Source of the DNA: Oligoflexales bacterium
GTDB taxonomy: Bacteria; Bdellovibrionota_B; Oligoflexia; Oligoflexales; JALZUQ01
Direction: 5' to 3'
Assembly (NCBI GenBank): GCA_023301465.1
Contig: JALZUQ010000036.1
Location: 1-56,996, forward strand
Length of the DNA stretch: 56,996 nucleotides
Shown: positions 36,629 through 43,635 of the stretch, piece after piece
Position numbering within the stretch: position 1 is the stretch's first letter
Layout of the letters: every line of letters begins with the position of its first letter
Made by a program: the position numbers and the translations under genes
The notes under the pieces: model-generated
Database searches by the model: none
Told to the model about the DNA's origin: nothing
Seen by the model: the letters and a program-made list of their open reading frames with translations, nothing else

Positions 36629-36953
36629 GTATTAATAATTCTTATGTTTGGCCATAAAGTTAATTAATTTTATTTAATCTTTAAAAAATCATATAAAGGT
36701 TGTGCGGCTAGGTTTCACGATTTAGTCGTTATCAATGAAGCAGTGCTTAGCACTGTTTGGTTGAATATCTGGGGGGAGAGGGTTTTCGTTTACGAGAGCC
36801 CTCTTTTTTATGCTTTTCGTGCCTCATTAAGGTGGTTTGATATTGGTAGTAGCAAGGTTAACGGATTACTCACGCTGTTGATCATCATAATATTTTGAAC
36901 TATAGTCTAGGCTTAGCAATAGAACAAAATGTATAAACCAGTTTGGAGATACA
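36629..36953 (+). other. intergenic region with candidate small RNA
   Basis: 325 bp. Contains TATAAA (36693-36698), a perfect hairpin CAGTGC-TTA-GCACTG (36741-36755) and a strong terminator (36778-36809). Together they could produce an RNA of about 105 nt. Alternatively this is the long 3' untranslated region of the PBP gene or an attenuator for the genes after it. A 9-codon ORF beginning ATG 36735 overlaps the first hairpin. Confidence 0.4.
36778..36809 (+). terminator. Rho-independent terminator
   Basis: The 11-bp RNA stem GAGGGTTTTCG (36778-36788) pairs with CGAGAGCCCTC (36793-36803), using two G-U wobbles. It has a TTTA loop and six Ts. It ends 181 bp past the PBP stop. Confidence 0.85.
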
Positions 36954-37268
36954 ATGAAAAACATATTTTATATACTCATGTTGGCTTTCACTTTTGCTGG
37001 CTGTACACACATCCAACTATCTAGCTGGGATGGTAATACATATGAGTTGTGCTGTTCTGGAGGTTGTGATGGCACGGATATTTGGGATCAAAAAAATAAA
37101 ACAGTATGCTCTGGTTCTCCAGAACTATTAAGTGGAAACAATCACTCTGAGATTCTTGGGGTTCATACTCATAGGACAAAACGTTTTTCTCACTCACAGT
37201 TAACACGTCGCGATGTTCATTGTCGGCGTTATCGTTGCTCAGGAAAAGTCACCCCTTCTGTTGATTAA
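36954..37268 (+). CDS. small Cys-rich lipoprotein
   Basis: 104 aa. Signal peptide with lipobox FAGC, lipid Cys at 17. The mature 87 residues have six further Cys, including CCSGGC and CRRYRCSG, which suggests three disulfides or metal binding, with conserved-looking WDG and HTHRT stretches. The last 56 nt overlap the start of the TonB-dependent receptor gene in another frame. The two are probably co-expressed, and the lipoprotein could be an accessory partner of the receptor at the outer membrane. Family not recognised. Confidence 0.65.
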   Translation: MKNIFYILMLAFTFAGCTHIQLSSWDGNTYELCCSGGCDGTDIWDQKNKTVCSGSPELLSGNNHSEILGVHTHRTKRFSHSQLTRRDVHCRRYRCSGKVTPSVD

Positions 37269-39081
37269 CTTTTTATTTTTAAGTTTTGTTTTTTTATTTA
37301 CGTTTCAACTAAAAGCAAATGAAGAACCATTTATTGTGACATCATCTGGTTGGAAGCAGAGTGTTTTAGAGGTTGGAGACTTTCACTTAAGCTTAGATCA
37401 AGATAAAACTCAAAAACAAAACTATGAAGGCATTGTCAAAGATAACGTCGCTAGCTTAGGGGAATCTATTGGTGGTGAGGGTAATCCTATCTTTGTGGGT
37501 TTACGTGGTTTTTCAAGCGAGCACACACAGATTATTGAAGACGGTGTGATCCAGCGTGATCTAAGTTCCCCATCAGGTGTTTTGCCTTTGTCTGAGATTT
37601 TTTCAACTCCAGTTGATAGGGTAGAAGTCGTCTATGGAAGCCATGCGAGCAGGTGGGGTGGTGGTGCACTTGGTGGTGTTATTCACTTTATATCTCCAAA
37701 CAGACCAAGTAATTTCCTTAATCTCAGTACAGGGAGTTATCAAAGCTACAAGTTAAATGGGCTTTATAAAGCCTACGAAACTCCTATGCACCATCTATCC
37801 ATTCAAGGGACTGCTCAAGTAAGTGAGGGTTTTTCAACTGCTGATGGAGGATCTGAGAAAGACGGCTATCAAAACTATGGCGGCAGGCTCTTTTATAGCC
37901 GTGCGTCAAGTAAGTCATTGTTTCGTGTATCTTCAAGTCTTTCCTACCGAAAACAAGATGTTGATGCCTTTGGAGGTGCAGAAGGCGATCTAAGAGATTA
38001 CTCTATTGATACATCAAGATTCAAGTTGCTTGCCTCATACGAGAAACAAAAGAGCAAAGCCTATCAATATAAGACGTACTTACAGCTTTTACAATCAAAC
38101 CGACTCAATAATTCACCTCAAAGTGTGTGGAATATCAACCCAAAAATAAAGTATACGGGCTTATCTATAGATATTGGCTATCAATCATTATGGAAAATCT
38201 CTAAAAATATTCAGTTCAATAGTTATATCCATTGGTATCATGATGGGCTAGATATTGATTTTTTAGAACAACAATTAACAGATCATCATCAGCGTGGTGT
38301 TTTTCAGTATGGAAGTGAAATACAAGCGAGCTTACATTCGTATTTTATAAAACTTGGGGCTTTAAGTGGTTACTCTTTAAAAAGTAAAACAAACTCAAGT
38401 TATAAGCTTTCCATTGGTAGAAAATCTAAGGGAGCGTTTTATAGTAGGGCTTTTTTGAACATTAGTAGAGGCTCTAAACTTCCTTCTTTATATCAACTCA
38501 ATGACCGCCAATATGGTAATCATTTATTGGAAACTGAATATTCTACGGGTGCAGAAGCAACGTTTGGGTTTGGAAGTAAGTTCTTTGATATCCAATTTGC
38601 ATGGTATCAGTTTTTCTTATTTAATTTTATAGATTTTGATTTGAAAGTGAATCAATATCAAAACTTAGCAAAAGTCAGGTTTCAAGGTTTTCAGTTTGTT
38701 GGTTCTGTATACCCTGAAGTGTTTCCTGCTATAATTAAGAATAAACTGACTTTAAAAACAAATATCCAAGAGTCAAAAAACCTCAGAACGAACCAAGTAT
38801 TGCCAGGAAGGCCAGAGCTAGATGCTAGTATTAACCTCACTTTTCAGTGGAGTAACCTGAGCTTGTTGAATTCGCTCCATTACGCTGGAGAAAGAGTAGG
38901 GTTTAATGGAACTGCTTTGGATGATTATATGCTGTGGAACACTTCCGCAAGTTACCAATGGAAAAAAAGTATAAGCTTTCAATTGAACCTTCGAAATATA
39001 CTGAACACCACCTATGAGATATCGCCGGGTTTTAAGCAACCCGGCAGAAACTGGCAACTCAGTATGAGTTGGAAGTTGTGA
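37213..39081 (+). CDS. TonB-dependent outer-membrane receptor
   Basis: 622 aa. The signal peptide core LLLINFLFLSFVFLFTFQLKA starts about 15 residues in. The frame starts at ATG 37213 inside the preceding gene. TTG 37261 is an alternative. TonB-box-like EPFIVTS follows. The plug domain (about 40-160) has the usual IGGEGNPIFVGLRGFSSEHTQ and GVIQRDLSS blocks, YGSHASRWGGGALGGVIHF, then a beta-barrel of alternating aromatic strands ending in NWQLSMSWKL. BtuB/FepA-like, but small. Substrate (haem, corrinoid, siderophore or other) cannot be told. No TonB/ExbBD genes nearby. Confidence 0.88.
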   Translation: MFIVGVIVAQEKSPLLLINFLFLSFVFLFTFQLKANEEPFIVTSSGWKQSVLEVGDFHLSLDQDKTQKQNYEGIVKDNVASLGESIGGEGNPIFVGLRGFSSEHTQIIEDGVIQRDLSSPSGVLPLSEIFSTPVDRVEVVYGSHASRWGGGALGGVIHFISPNRPSNFLNLSTGSYQSYKLNGLYKAYETPMHHLSIQGTAQVSEGFSTADGGSEKDGYQNYGGRLFYSRASSKSLFRVSSSLSYRKQDVDAFGGAEGDLRDYSIDTSRFKLLASYEKQKSKAYQYKTYLQLLQSNRLNNSPQSVWNINPKIKYTGLSIDIGYQSLWKISKNIQFNSYIHWYHDGLDIDFLEQQLTDHHQRGVFQYGSEIQASLHSYFIKLGALSGYSLKSKTNSSYKLSIGRKSKGAFYSRAFLNISRGSKLPSLYQLNDRQYGNHLLETEYSTGAEATFGFGSKFFDIQFAWYQFFLFNFIDFDLKVNQYQNLAKVRFQGFQFVGSVYPEVFPAIIKNKLTLKTNIQESKNLRTNQVLPGRPELDASINLTFQWSNLSLLNSLHYAGERVGFNGTALDDYMLWNTSASYQWKKSISFQLNLRNILNTTYEISPGFKQPGRNWQLSMSWKL

Positions 39082-39098
39082 TATCTTAGAAAACATGA

Positions 39099-39578
39099 TT
39101 ATTTTCGACCTTTTCTAGCAGCAGATGATCTAAGAGTGATCGCTGCAAGCTGACGCAAACGTTTAACTTGTTGAAATGTATGCTTTAGCCTAAATTGTTG
39201 GGGTTTAGTTTTGATGTCTTGAACAGCTTTGTTCAATCTATTAAACTGGTGTTTTAGGTTAGATAACTTCTCTAAAGCAGTTTTTGGCGAGCCTTTTTGA
39301 ATGCTTTTTAAAACAGTAACCAGAACTTTTTTAGCTAGATTTTGACTGATTCGTGAAACTTTTGCAAATTTACTAGATTTAATTGCGGACTTCTTTTGTT
39401 TTGATGTTTTTGCAATTTTTTTGGAAATTTGACTCAATGCACTTAGGCTTTGTGAAAGTTGTTTTACAATTCTTACAGTAGGTTGTTTTTTTTGCTGATG
39501 TCGTTTTCTGTCATGTTGTGGTCCTGCGAGTAGGCTTGAGGTCATGATGAAGCTTAAGCTGAAGATTATTGTTTTCAT
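39099..39578 (-). CDS. exported basic helical protein
   Basis: 159 aa, ATG 39578 with AAGGAGAG upstream. Signal peptide (about 18 residues, SLLA-GPQ). The mature part is very rich in Lys, Gln, Ser and Leu, lacks Cys, and should form helices with a strongly basic face (KKIAKTSKQKKSAIKSSK). Similar in style to the exported charged proteins at 1082-1660 but without sequence likeness. It may bind nucleic acid or acidic envelope polymers. Converges with the receptor gene. Family not recognised. Confidence 0.6.
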   Translation of the reverse strand: MKTIIFSLSFIMTSSLLAGPQHDRKRHQQKKQPTVRIVKQLSQSLSALSQISKKIAKTSKQKKSAIKSSKFAKVSRISQNLAKKVLVTVLKSIQKGSPKTALEKLSNLKHQFNRLNKAVQDIKTKPQQFRLKHTFQQVKRLRQLAAITLRSSAARKGRK

Positions 39579-39784
39579 GTTTTGCTCTCCTTGTCAGTGC
39601 AATTATTTCAATTACATTGATACAAGGATCGTTCCGGTTGAACTCTTTAATTTTTTTTATGAATTGATATTGATTTTAATGGTTTGTAGTCAAAATGGCT
39701 TGTTTATTTGGAAAATTGGAATACTTTTGTCATGAGTTTAGTATCATATCTTTACTGATTATTATTTGATTTTTAAATTATTCA

Positions 39785-39817
39785 TAAAAAAACCTCACAC
39801 TAGGTAGCGTGAGGTTT
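39785..39817 (-). terminator. Rho-independent terminator of the pilin gene
   Basis: Stem AACCTCAC (39791-39798) and GTGAGGTT (39809-39816). On the minus strand a T-run follows the stem. It lies about 30 bp past the pilin stop. Confidence 0.85.
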
Positions 39818-39844
39818 GAAATAAACTTTTTTAAAAGTTTCAAA

Positions 39845-40345
39845 TTATAGACAAGATGCAATACCACTAGAAGTATTTGAAAGTGTCTTATCTTGGTTAA
39901 TTTCCCAGTCATCAGCTGTTGTGCATCCTGGGAATACTTGGTTATCACCACCTGTTAAAGAGTTTGCTCCTGCAGTAAATGCAGTTCCTTCAGTTCCTGC
40001 TACTACTGCAGCATCATATTGGTAACGAACTTTTGTACAATCTGTAACACGAAAACCAATTGGGTTTGTTGTTAAGTTACAGTTAGTTGTATTTTCACCA
40101 GCACCACCAATACCTGACTCAATTCCTTGACCCATTGCTCCAAAAGCAACATACTCATCATTATCGCCGTGATAAGTAGTCTCAAGCGTATAGATGTGGT
40201 TCAAGTTAGACTTTGCCTCTGCTTGACGTGCACGTGCTTGGAAACCCTGAAAACGAGGGATAGCAAGAGCAGCTAAAATTCCGATAATCGCAACAACGAT
40301 CATCAATTCGATCAATGATAGACCTGACTGTGAGTTGAATTTCAT
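39845..40345 (-). CDS. pilA: type IV pilin (PilA-like major pilin)
   Basis: 166 aa. Short basic leader of 8 residues (MKFNSQSG), then the prepilin cleavage site G-LSLIELM with Glu at +5 and the hydrophobic helix [15 protein letters not shown]. The +1 residue is Leu, not the usual Phe, which PilD usually still methylates. The C-terminal domain is Gly/Thr/Asn-rich, with Cys at TNCN, DCTK, GCTT and a final SCL that can form the D-region disulfides. Subunit of retractile pili for adhesion, twitching or predation. Very strong SD (AGGAGG). Own terminator. No other pil gene nearby. Confidence 0.88.
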   Translation of the reverse strand: MKFNSQSGLSLIELMIVVAIIGILAALAIPRFQGFQARARQAEAKSNLNHIYTLETTYHGDNDEYVAFGAMGQGIESGIGGAGENTTNCNLTTNPIGFRVTDCTKVRYQYDAAVVAGTEGTAFTAGANSLTGGDNQVFPGCTTADDWEINQDKTLSNTSSGIASCL

Positions 40346-40430
40346 AAAACCTCCTAAAAATCAACATTCATAAATTTTTGAAGGTGACCTATACCTTCAT
40401 TCTCAACCATGTATTATGATTCGGAGGAGG
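40346..40430 (-). promoter_or_regulatory. pilin leader with strong SD, hairpin and possible anti-SD
   Basis: AGGAGG (complement of 40350-40355) precedes the pilin ATG. Upstream are a 6-bp hairpin (40380-40398, arms GAAGGT and ACCTTC) and CCTCCTCC (complement of 40423-40430) that is complementary to the SD. A TAATAC-type -10 lies just downstream of CCTCCTCC, so that block may not be transcribed. Confidence 0.35.
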
Positions 40431-40479
40431 CCTTTGAAACTTTAGGGGTAGGAAGATAAATTTTATTATTCCAATGATT

Positions 40480-42354
40480 TCAATTGCTTATCGCTGGGTA
40501 TCGGCACCATGTTTTAGGGTCAAAGCTGAACTCAGAGATATGAAAGCCCAATGCGTATCGCTCTCTTTTCCATTGGTTTCGTTTCCATAAGGATCTAAAC
40601 TTAAGAATATAGCTTTTAATTTCTTTGATGGAGTGATCTTTATGCTGGTTAGATAGAGTTTCTTCGATTTCTTGCCAATTTTTTCTTTCCCAAAAAAATA
40701 AGGTTTCAATAGATTCAGCAATTGCAAACGGCATCAGTTCTTTTTCGTCAGATTGCTCTGAAGGGCTAAGCTCAGCACTTGGCGTGAGTTTAAGGGTTTT
40801 GTGGAGGCTTTTCATGGGGCCTGTAACGGGGAGTTCGGTTTCACAGGCCCACTCTAACCACTCTAATAGAAAAGCTTTACTCACTCCAGATATAGGGGAG
40901 ATACCACCAGATGTATCTCCGTCCATAGTAGTGTATCCCAGTGCTGCTTCCGTGCGGTTACAACAAGACACTAAAAGTTGGTTTTTGAGGTTTGCAATCA
41001 TCCAAACAAGAGGAGATCTAGATCTTGCTTGAATATTTTGAAGGGGAATATAATGATCATCCCAGCTTAATGGTTTAGATAGTACGGAAGCAATTTGTTT
41101 GGTGTACAAATCGACATTAGCGTCAATATTGAACTCAAGAAAATGGCAACCCACTTCATTTGAGAGTGAGCTTGCTGAGTCTAAAGTTTGCTCGCTATTA
41201 TTTTTTGTTTTTAAATATATTGTGGTCATTAATCCTTTTATAAAGTCTGATTCGTTTACTCCTTGGATGAAAGGAAAAAACTCTTTCATTTTTTCTTTGC
41301 CAAAATGATTAAATGCACGTTTGATCATAAAGTAAATTAAATAAGTTGTGACGGTGGAATCACAGCCTCCGCTTAAAGATACAGTATATCCTTGAAGTTT
41401 TGATTTTTTAAGATAGTGAAACAAAGCTAAAGACTCAGCATAAAGAAACTCTTCAAATGGGTTCTCGTCTTGATCTGAGCTCGTGCTAGGAGACATTAAT
41501 TCTGTTTGTAAATCAACGCCTTGAATAGGTATTGAGTGCATCAATTTTGGGGGTTCACTTTTCTTTTTTGCTGGAATATCCAAAGCAATATAGTGAATAT
41601 CTAATTCTTCAAGAGAAAACCTTTTTGAGGCATGCTTTATAACGCCACCTGATGCATGCAAAGAGCTGCCGTCATAAACTAGTCGTCCAGACTCAAGGCC
41701 AAGTAAGTTTGAATAAAAATATTCGCATTGATAGTCAGAACTTCTAGACTCAACAATTTTTCTTCTTCTCTTGTTTTTGTGAATTGCAAAATGTGATGCA
41801 GAGGGGTTAATAATCACATCGCAAGTACTGAGCTCTGGGTGTCGCTCACTTACCCAAGCCTCTTCGCAGATCTCAAAACCTAGTCGAAGTCCTTGCCATT
41901 CAACGCAAAGATCACCAGCAGGTATCGTTGTATTTGCATACTTTAATGGTGATGTTTTGTGTTCTGCCCAAGGGTAAAACCACCTTGATTCGTAGTAAAC
42001 ACCAGAATTTGCCATGACTCTTTTGAGTCTTATTCCGATGAGTGATCCATTAGACATGATAGCATAACCATTACGAAGTTTGCCCTCATGAAAAACAGGG
42101 ACTCCAACTCCGCAAATGATGTCTTTTGTATAGGGTAAAAGATCAACGACGATTTTTTCAGCACGCTTCCAAGTTTCTTCGTAAAAGAAGAGATCTTCAC
42201 AGCCATAGCTTGTTGTGCATAGTTCTGGAAACCATAGAAGTTGAGCGTGGTTTTTTTTTGCCATATTGATAGCTTGGATCATTCGATTTTTATTGTTTAC
42301 CCAATCTCTTGGTGTTTGTTGAATGCTAATGAGAGCAGTGTTTAATGAAGTCAC
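40480..42354 (-). CDS. nadE: glutamine-dependent NAD+ synthetase
   Basis: 624 aa, the size of two-domain NadE. The N-terminal nitrilase-type glutaminase has its triad: Glu in FPELCTTSYG near 43, Lys in LKRVMANSG near 113, and Cys in FEICEEAW near 175. The C-terminal adenylating domain has the SGGCDST P-loop near 330 and GDTSGGISPI. It makes NAD+ from nicotinic acid adenine dinucleotide, ATP and glutamine. ATG 42354. A terminator separates it from the upstream lipoprotein gene, so it has its own promoter in a very short gap or depends on read-through. Confidence 0.95.
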   Translation of the reverse strand: MTSLNTALISIQQTPRDWVNNKNRMIQAINMAKKNHAQLLWFPELCTTSYGCEDLFFYEETWKRAEKIVVDLLPYTKDIICGVGVPVFHEGKLRNGYAIMSNGSLIGIRLKRVMANSGVYYESRWFYPWAEHKTSPLKYANTTIPAGDLCVEWQGLRLGFEICEEAWVSERHPELSTCDVIINPSASHFAIHKNKRRRKIVESRSSDYQCEYFYSNLLGLESGRLVYDGSSLHASGGVIKHASKRFSLEELDIHYIALDIPAKKKSEPPKLMHSIPIQGVDLQTELMSPSTSSDQDENPFEEFLYAESLALFHYLKKSKLQGYTVSLSGGCDSTVTTYLIYFMIKRAFNHFGKEKMKEFFPFIQGVNESDFIKGLMTTIYLKTKNNSEQTLDSASSLSNEVGCHFLEFNIDANVDLYTKQIASVLSKPLSWDDHYIPLQNIQARSRSPLVWMIANLKNQLLVSCCNRTEAALGYTTMDGDTSGGISPISGVSKAFLLEWLEWACETELPVTGPMKSLHKTLKLTPSAELSPSEQSDEKELMPFAIAESIETLFFWERKNWQEIEETLSNQHKDHSIKEIKSYILKFRSLWKRNQWKRERYALGFHISEFSFDPKTWCRYPAISN

Positions 42355-42378
42355 TTAGAGATCTCCTTACACGTAAAA

Positions 42379-42409
42379 AAACCGTCTTCAACAAAAATGA
42401 AGACGGTTT
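42379..42409 (-). terminator. Rho-independent terminator between lipoprotein gene and nadE
   Basis: Perfect 12-bp stem AAACCGTCTTCA (42379-42390) and TGAAGACGGTTT (42398-42409). It is followed by Ts on the minus strand, and lies 24 bp past the lipoprotein stop and directly upstream of nadE. Confidence 0.92.
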
Positions 42410-42432
42410 AATATTAGCATAGAGAAATTTGA

Positions 42433-43041
42433 TTAGCACCCACAAATAGGTTGTTTAATACGAGTTACTATATCTAAAAGAGGTCTTCCACTTGATGCAC
42501 CGGTATTAAAAGGACATAGAGCACTACAAAATAAATTATTTTGTGTAGTCGTTCCCGGAAAAATTCCATTTCCACCATTTAAAACATTACCTATTAGATT
42601 GTTAATATTTGGAACACTTCCAGGTTGTCCAAGGCCAATAAGATCTAATAGTGGGGTGCTAATATTGTTTGTGCCCCCAGTTGCACCTGATATTAAGTCG
42701 GCGATTGTTCCTGTAGTATTACTTGTAGTACTATCAGTAGTAGGGTTAAGGGTGATGTTTGTTACATCCGTTATACTTGTATCATTAATAGTTGGATCTA
42801 TAATAGTGTCGTTAGCAGGTGGAAGTACTCCAGTGGAGTCTACCGTTTCACCGGTGATGTCTTCAAGTCCTGTCGTTGCGTCTTCTAAAGGCGTTCCAAG
42901 GATATTGGTGTCCAAAGGGTTTGCTTCTTCAGAATCATTTGACTGGATGCCTTGATCGACGAATCTTTCATTTTCATTTGCAACGTTACCGCCACATGCC
43001 ATCATGATCATGCTTAAGATTATAGTGCTAATAGTTTTCAT
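42433..43041 (-). CDS. low-complexity Thr/Asn/Asp-rich lipoprotein
   Basis: 202 aa. Lipobox MMAC, lipid Cys at 16. The next 120 residues are acidic and Thr/Asn/Asp-rich with no regular fold, probably a spacer. The C-terminal 50 residues contain CSALCPF and a final CGC, which may form disulfides or a metal site. Divergent from the sigma-54 controlled operon at 43302. The two promoters share the 260-bp gap, so the palindrome at 43159 might affect both. Family not recognised. Has its own terminator. Confidence 0.6.
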   Translation of the reverse strand: MKTISTIILSMIMMACGGNVANENERFVDQGIQSNDSEEANPLDTNILGTPLEDATTGLEDITGETVDSTGVLPPANDTIIDPTINDTSITDVTNITLNPTTDSTTSNTTGTIADLISGATGGTNNISTPLLDLIGLGQPGSVPNINNLIGNVLNGGNGIFPGTTTQNNLFCSALCPFNTGASSGRPLLDIVTRIKQPICGC

Positions 43042-43158
43042 TTCATGAACTCCGTTCTCGTGGTTTTATAATAAAGTTGCAAACTGTGTTCCATATTTTT
43101 TTCATGCAAGATGCAACCTATTCAATTTAAAGTGTTGAATCGTCAAAAACTCTAAAAA

Positions 43159-43179
43159 ACTGTCAAATATTTTGACAGT
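43159..43179. promoter_or_regulatory. 21-bp perfect palindrome, candidate enhancer site
   Basis: ACTGTCAAA-TAT-TTTGACAGT, with 9-bp perfect arms. It is centred about 94 bp upstream of the start site predicted from the sigma-54 promoter at 43237, in the usual place of an enhancer-binding-protein site. No T-run on either side, so not a terminator. Confidence 0.65.
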
Positions 43180-43236
43180 CTTAAGGGATTATAAACACCT
43201 TTTCCTTTTAAAATCTAATTGTGAGCCGATAAAACT

Positions 43237-43252
43237 TGGCATGCTGATTGCA
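43237..43252 (+). promoter_or_regulatory. sigma-54 promoter
   Basis: TGGCATGCTGATTGCA fits the RpoN consensus TGGCAYR-N4-TTGCW. The invariant GG (43238-43239) and GC (43250-43251) are spaced by exactly 10. Transcription would begin near 43263, about 40 bp before the ATG at 43302. Confidence 0.75.
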
Positions 43253-43301
43253 CATACTTAAATACTAATCCAGTTGTTTATGTTGTTGAAGGAAAGCAGT
43301 T

Positions 43302-43589
43302 ATGTTTAGAAGTAGAAAAAGCAAAAAAGAAAAAATTCATTATGTACATGTTCCCCGTAGGAATCAAAACTATTTACCTATGATGGTCTTTACGATGCTA
43401 ATCACATTAATTATCTGTGTCAGTTTAGATAATGTGCCTGCAGGGTCTAAAGAAAAAATCACCGGTTCAAGAGTGGTGAAAATAATTGATAATGGGATTC
43501 ACAAATTTCAAAAGCGTATTTATATTGCAAAGAAAAGAGTGAATAAGTATATAAAGAAAAAATCTAGTCATCATAAAAAAAGATCATAA
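43302..43589 (+). CDS. small basic single-span membrane protein
   Basis: 95 aa, ATG 43302 with GAAGGA upstream. Basic N-terminus (RSRKSKKEK), one membrane helix (about 25-45), then a strongly basic C-terminal tail (IYIAKKRVNKYIKKKSSHHKKRS). The positive-inside rule is balanced by basic residues on both sides. First gene after a sigma-54 promoter and followed 46 nt later by a NERD/helicase gene, so it may anchor or recruit nucleic acid to the membrane. Family not recognised. Confidence 0.65.
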   Translation: MFRSRKSKKEKIHYVHVPRRNQNYLPMMVFTMLITLIICVSLDNVPAGSKEKITGSRVVKIIDNGIHKFQKRIYIAKKRVNKYIKKKSSHHKKRS

Positions 43590-43635
43590 TTAATAACTGT
43601 TTAAATTGTTACATTACTATTAAGGGGATCACGCA

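Noticed and set aside
36735-36764. 9-codon ORF as a leader peptide before the terminator at 36778
   Set aside because: No ribosome binding site and no run of codons for one amino acid, so attenuation by translation is not supported.
39026-39052. Strong hairpin (GCCGGGTT and AACCCGGC) near the end of the TonB receptor gene
   Set aside because: It is in coding sequence for the conserved C-terminal strands and has no T-run, so it is not a terminator.
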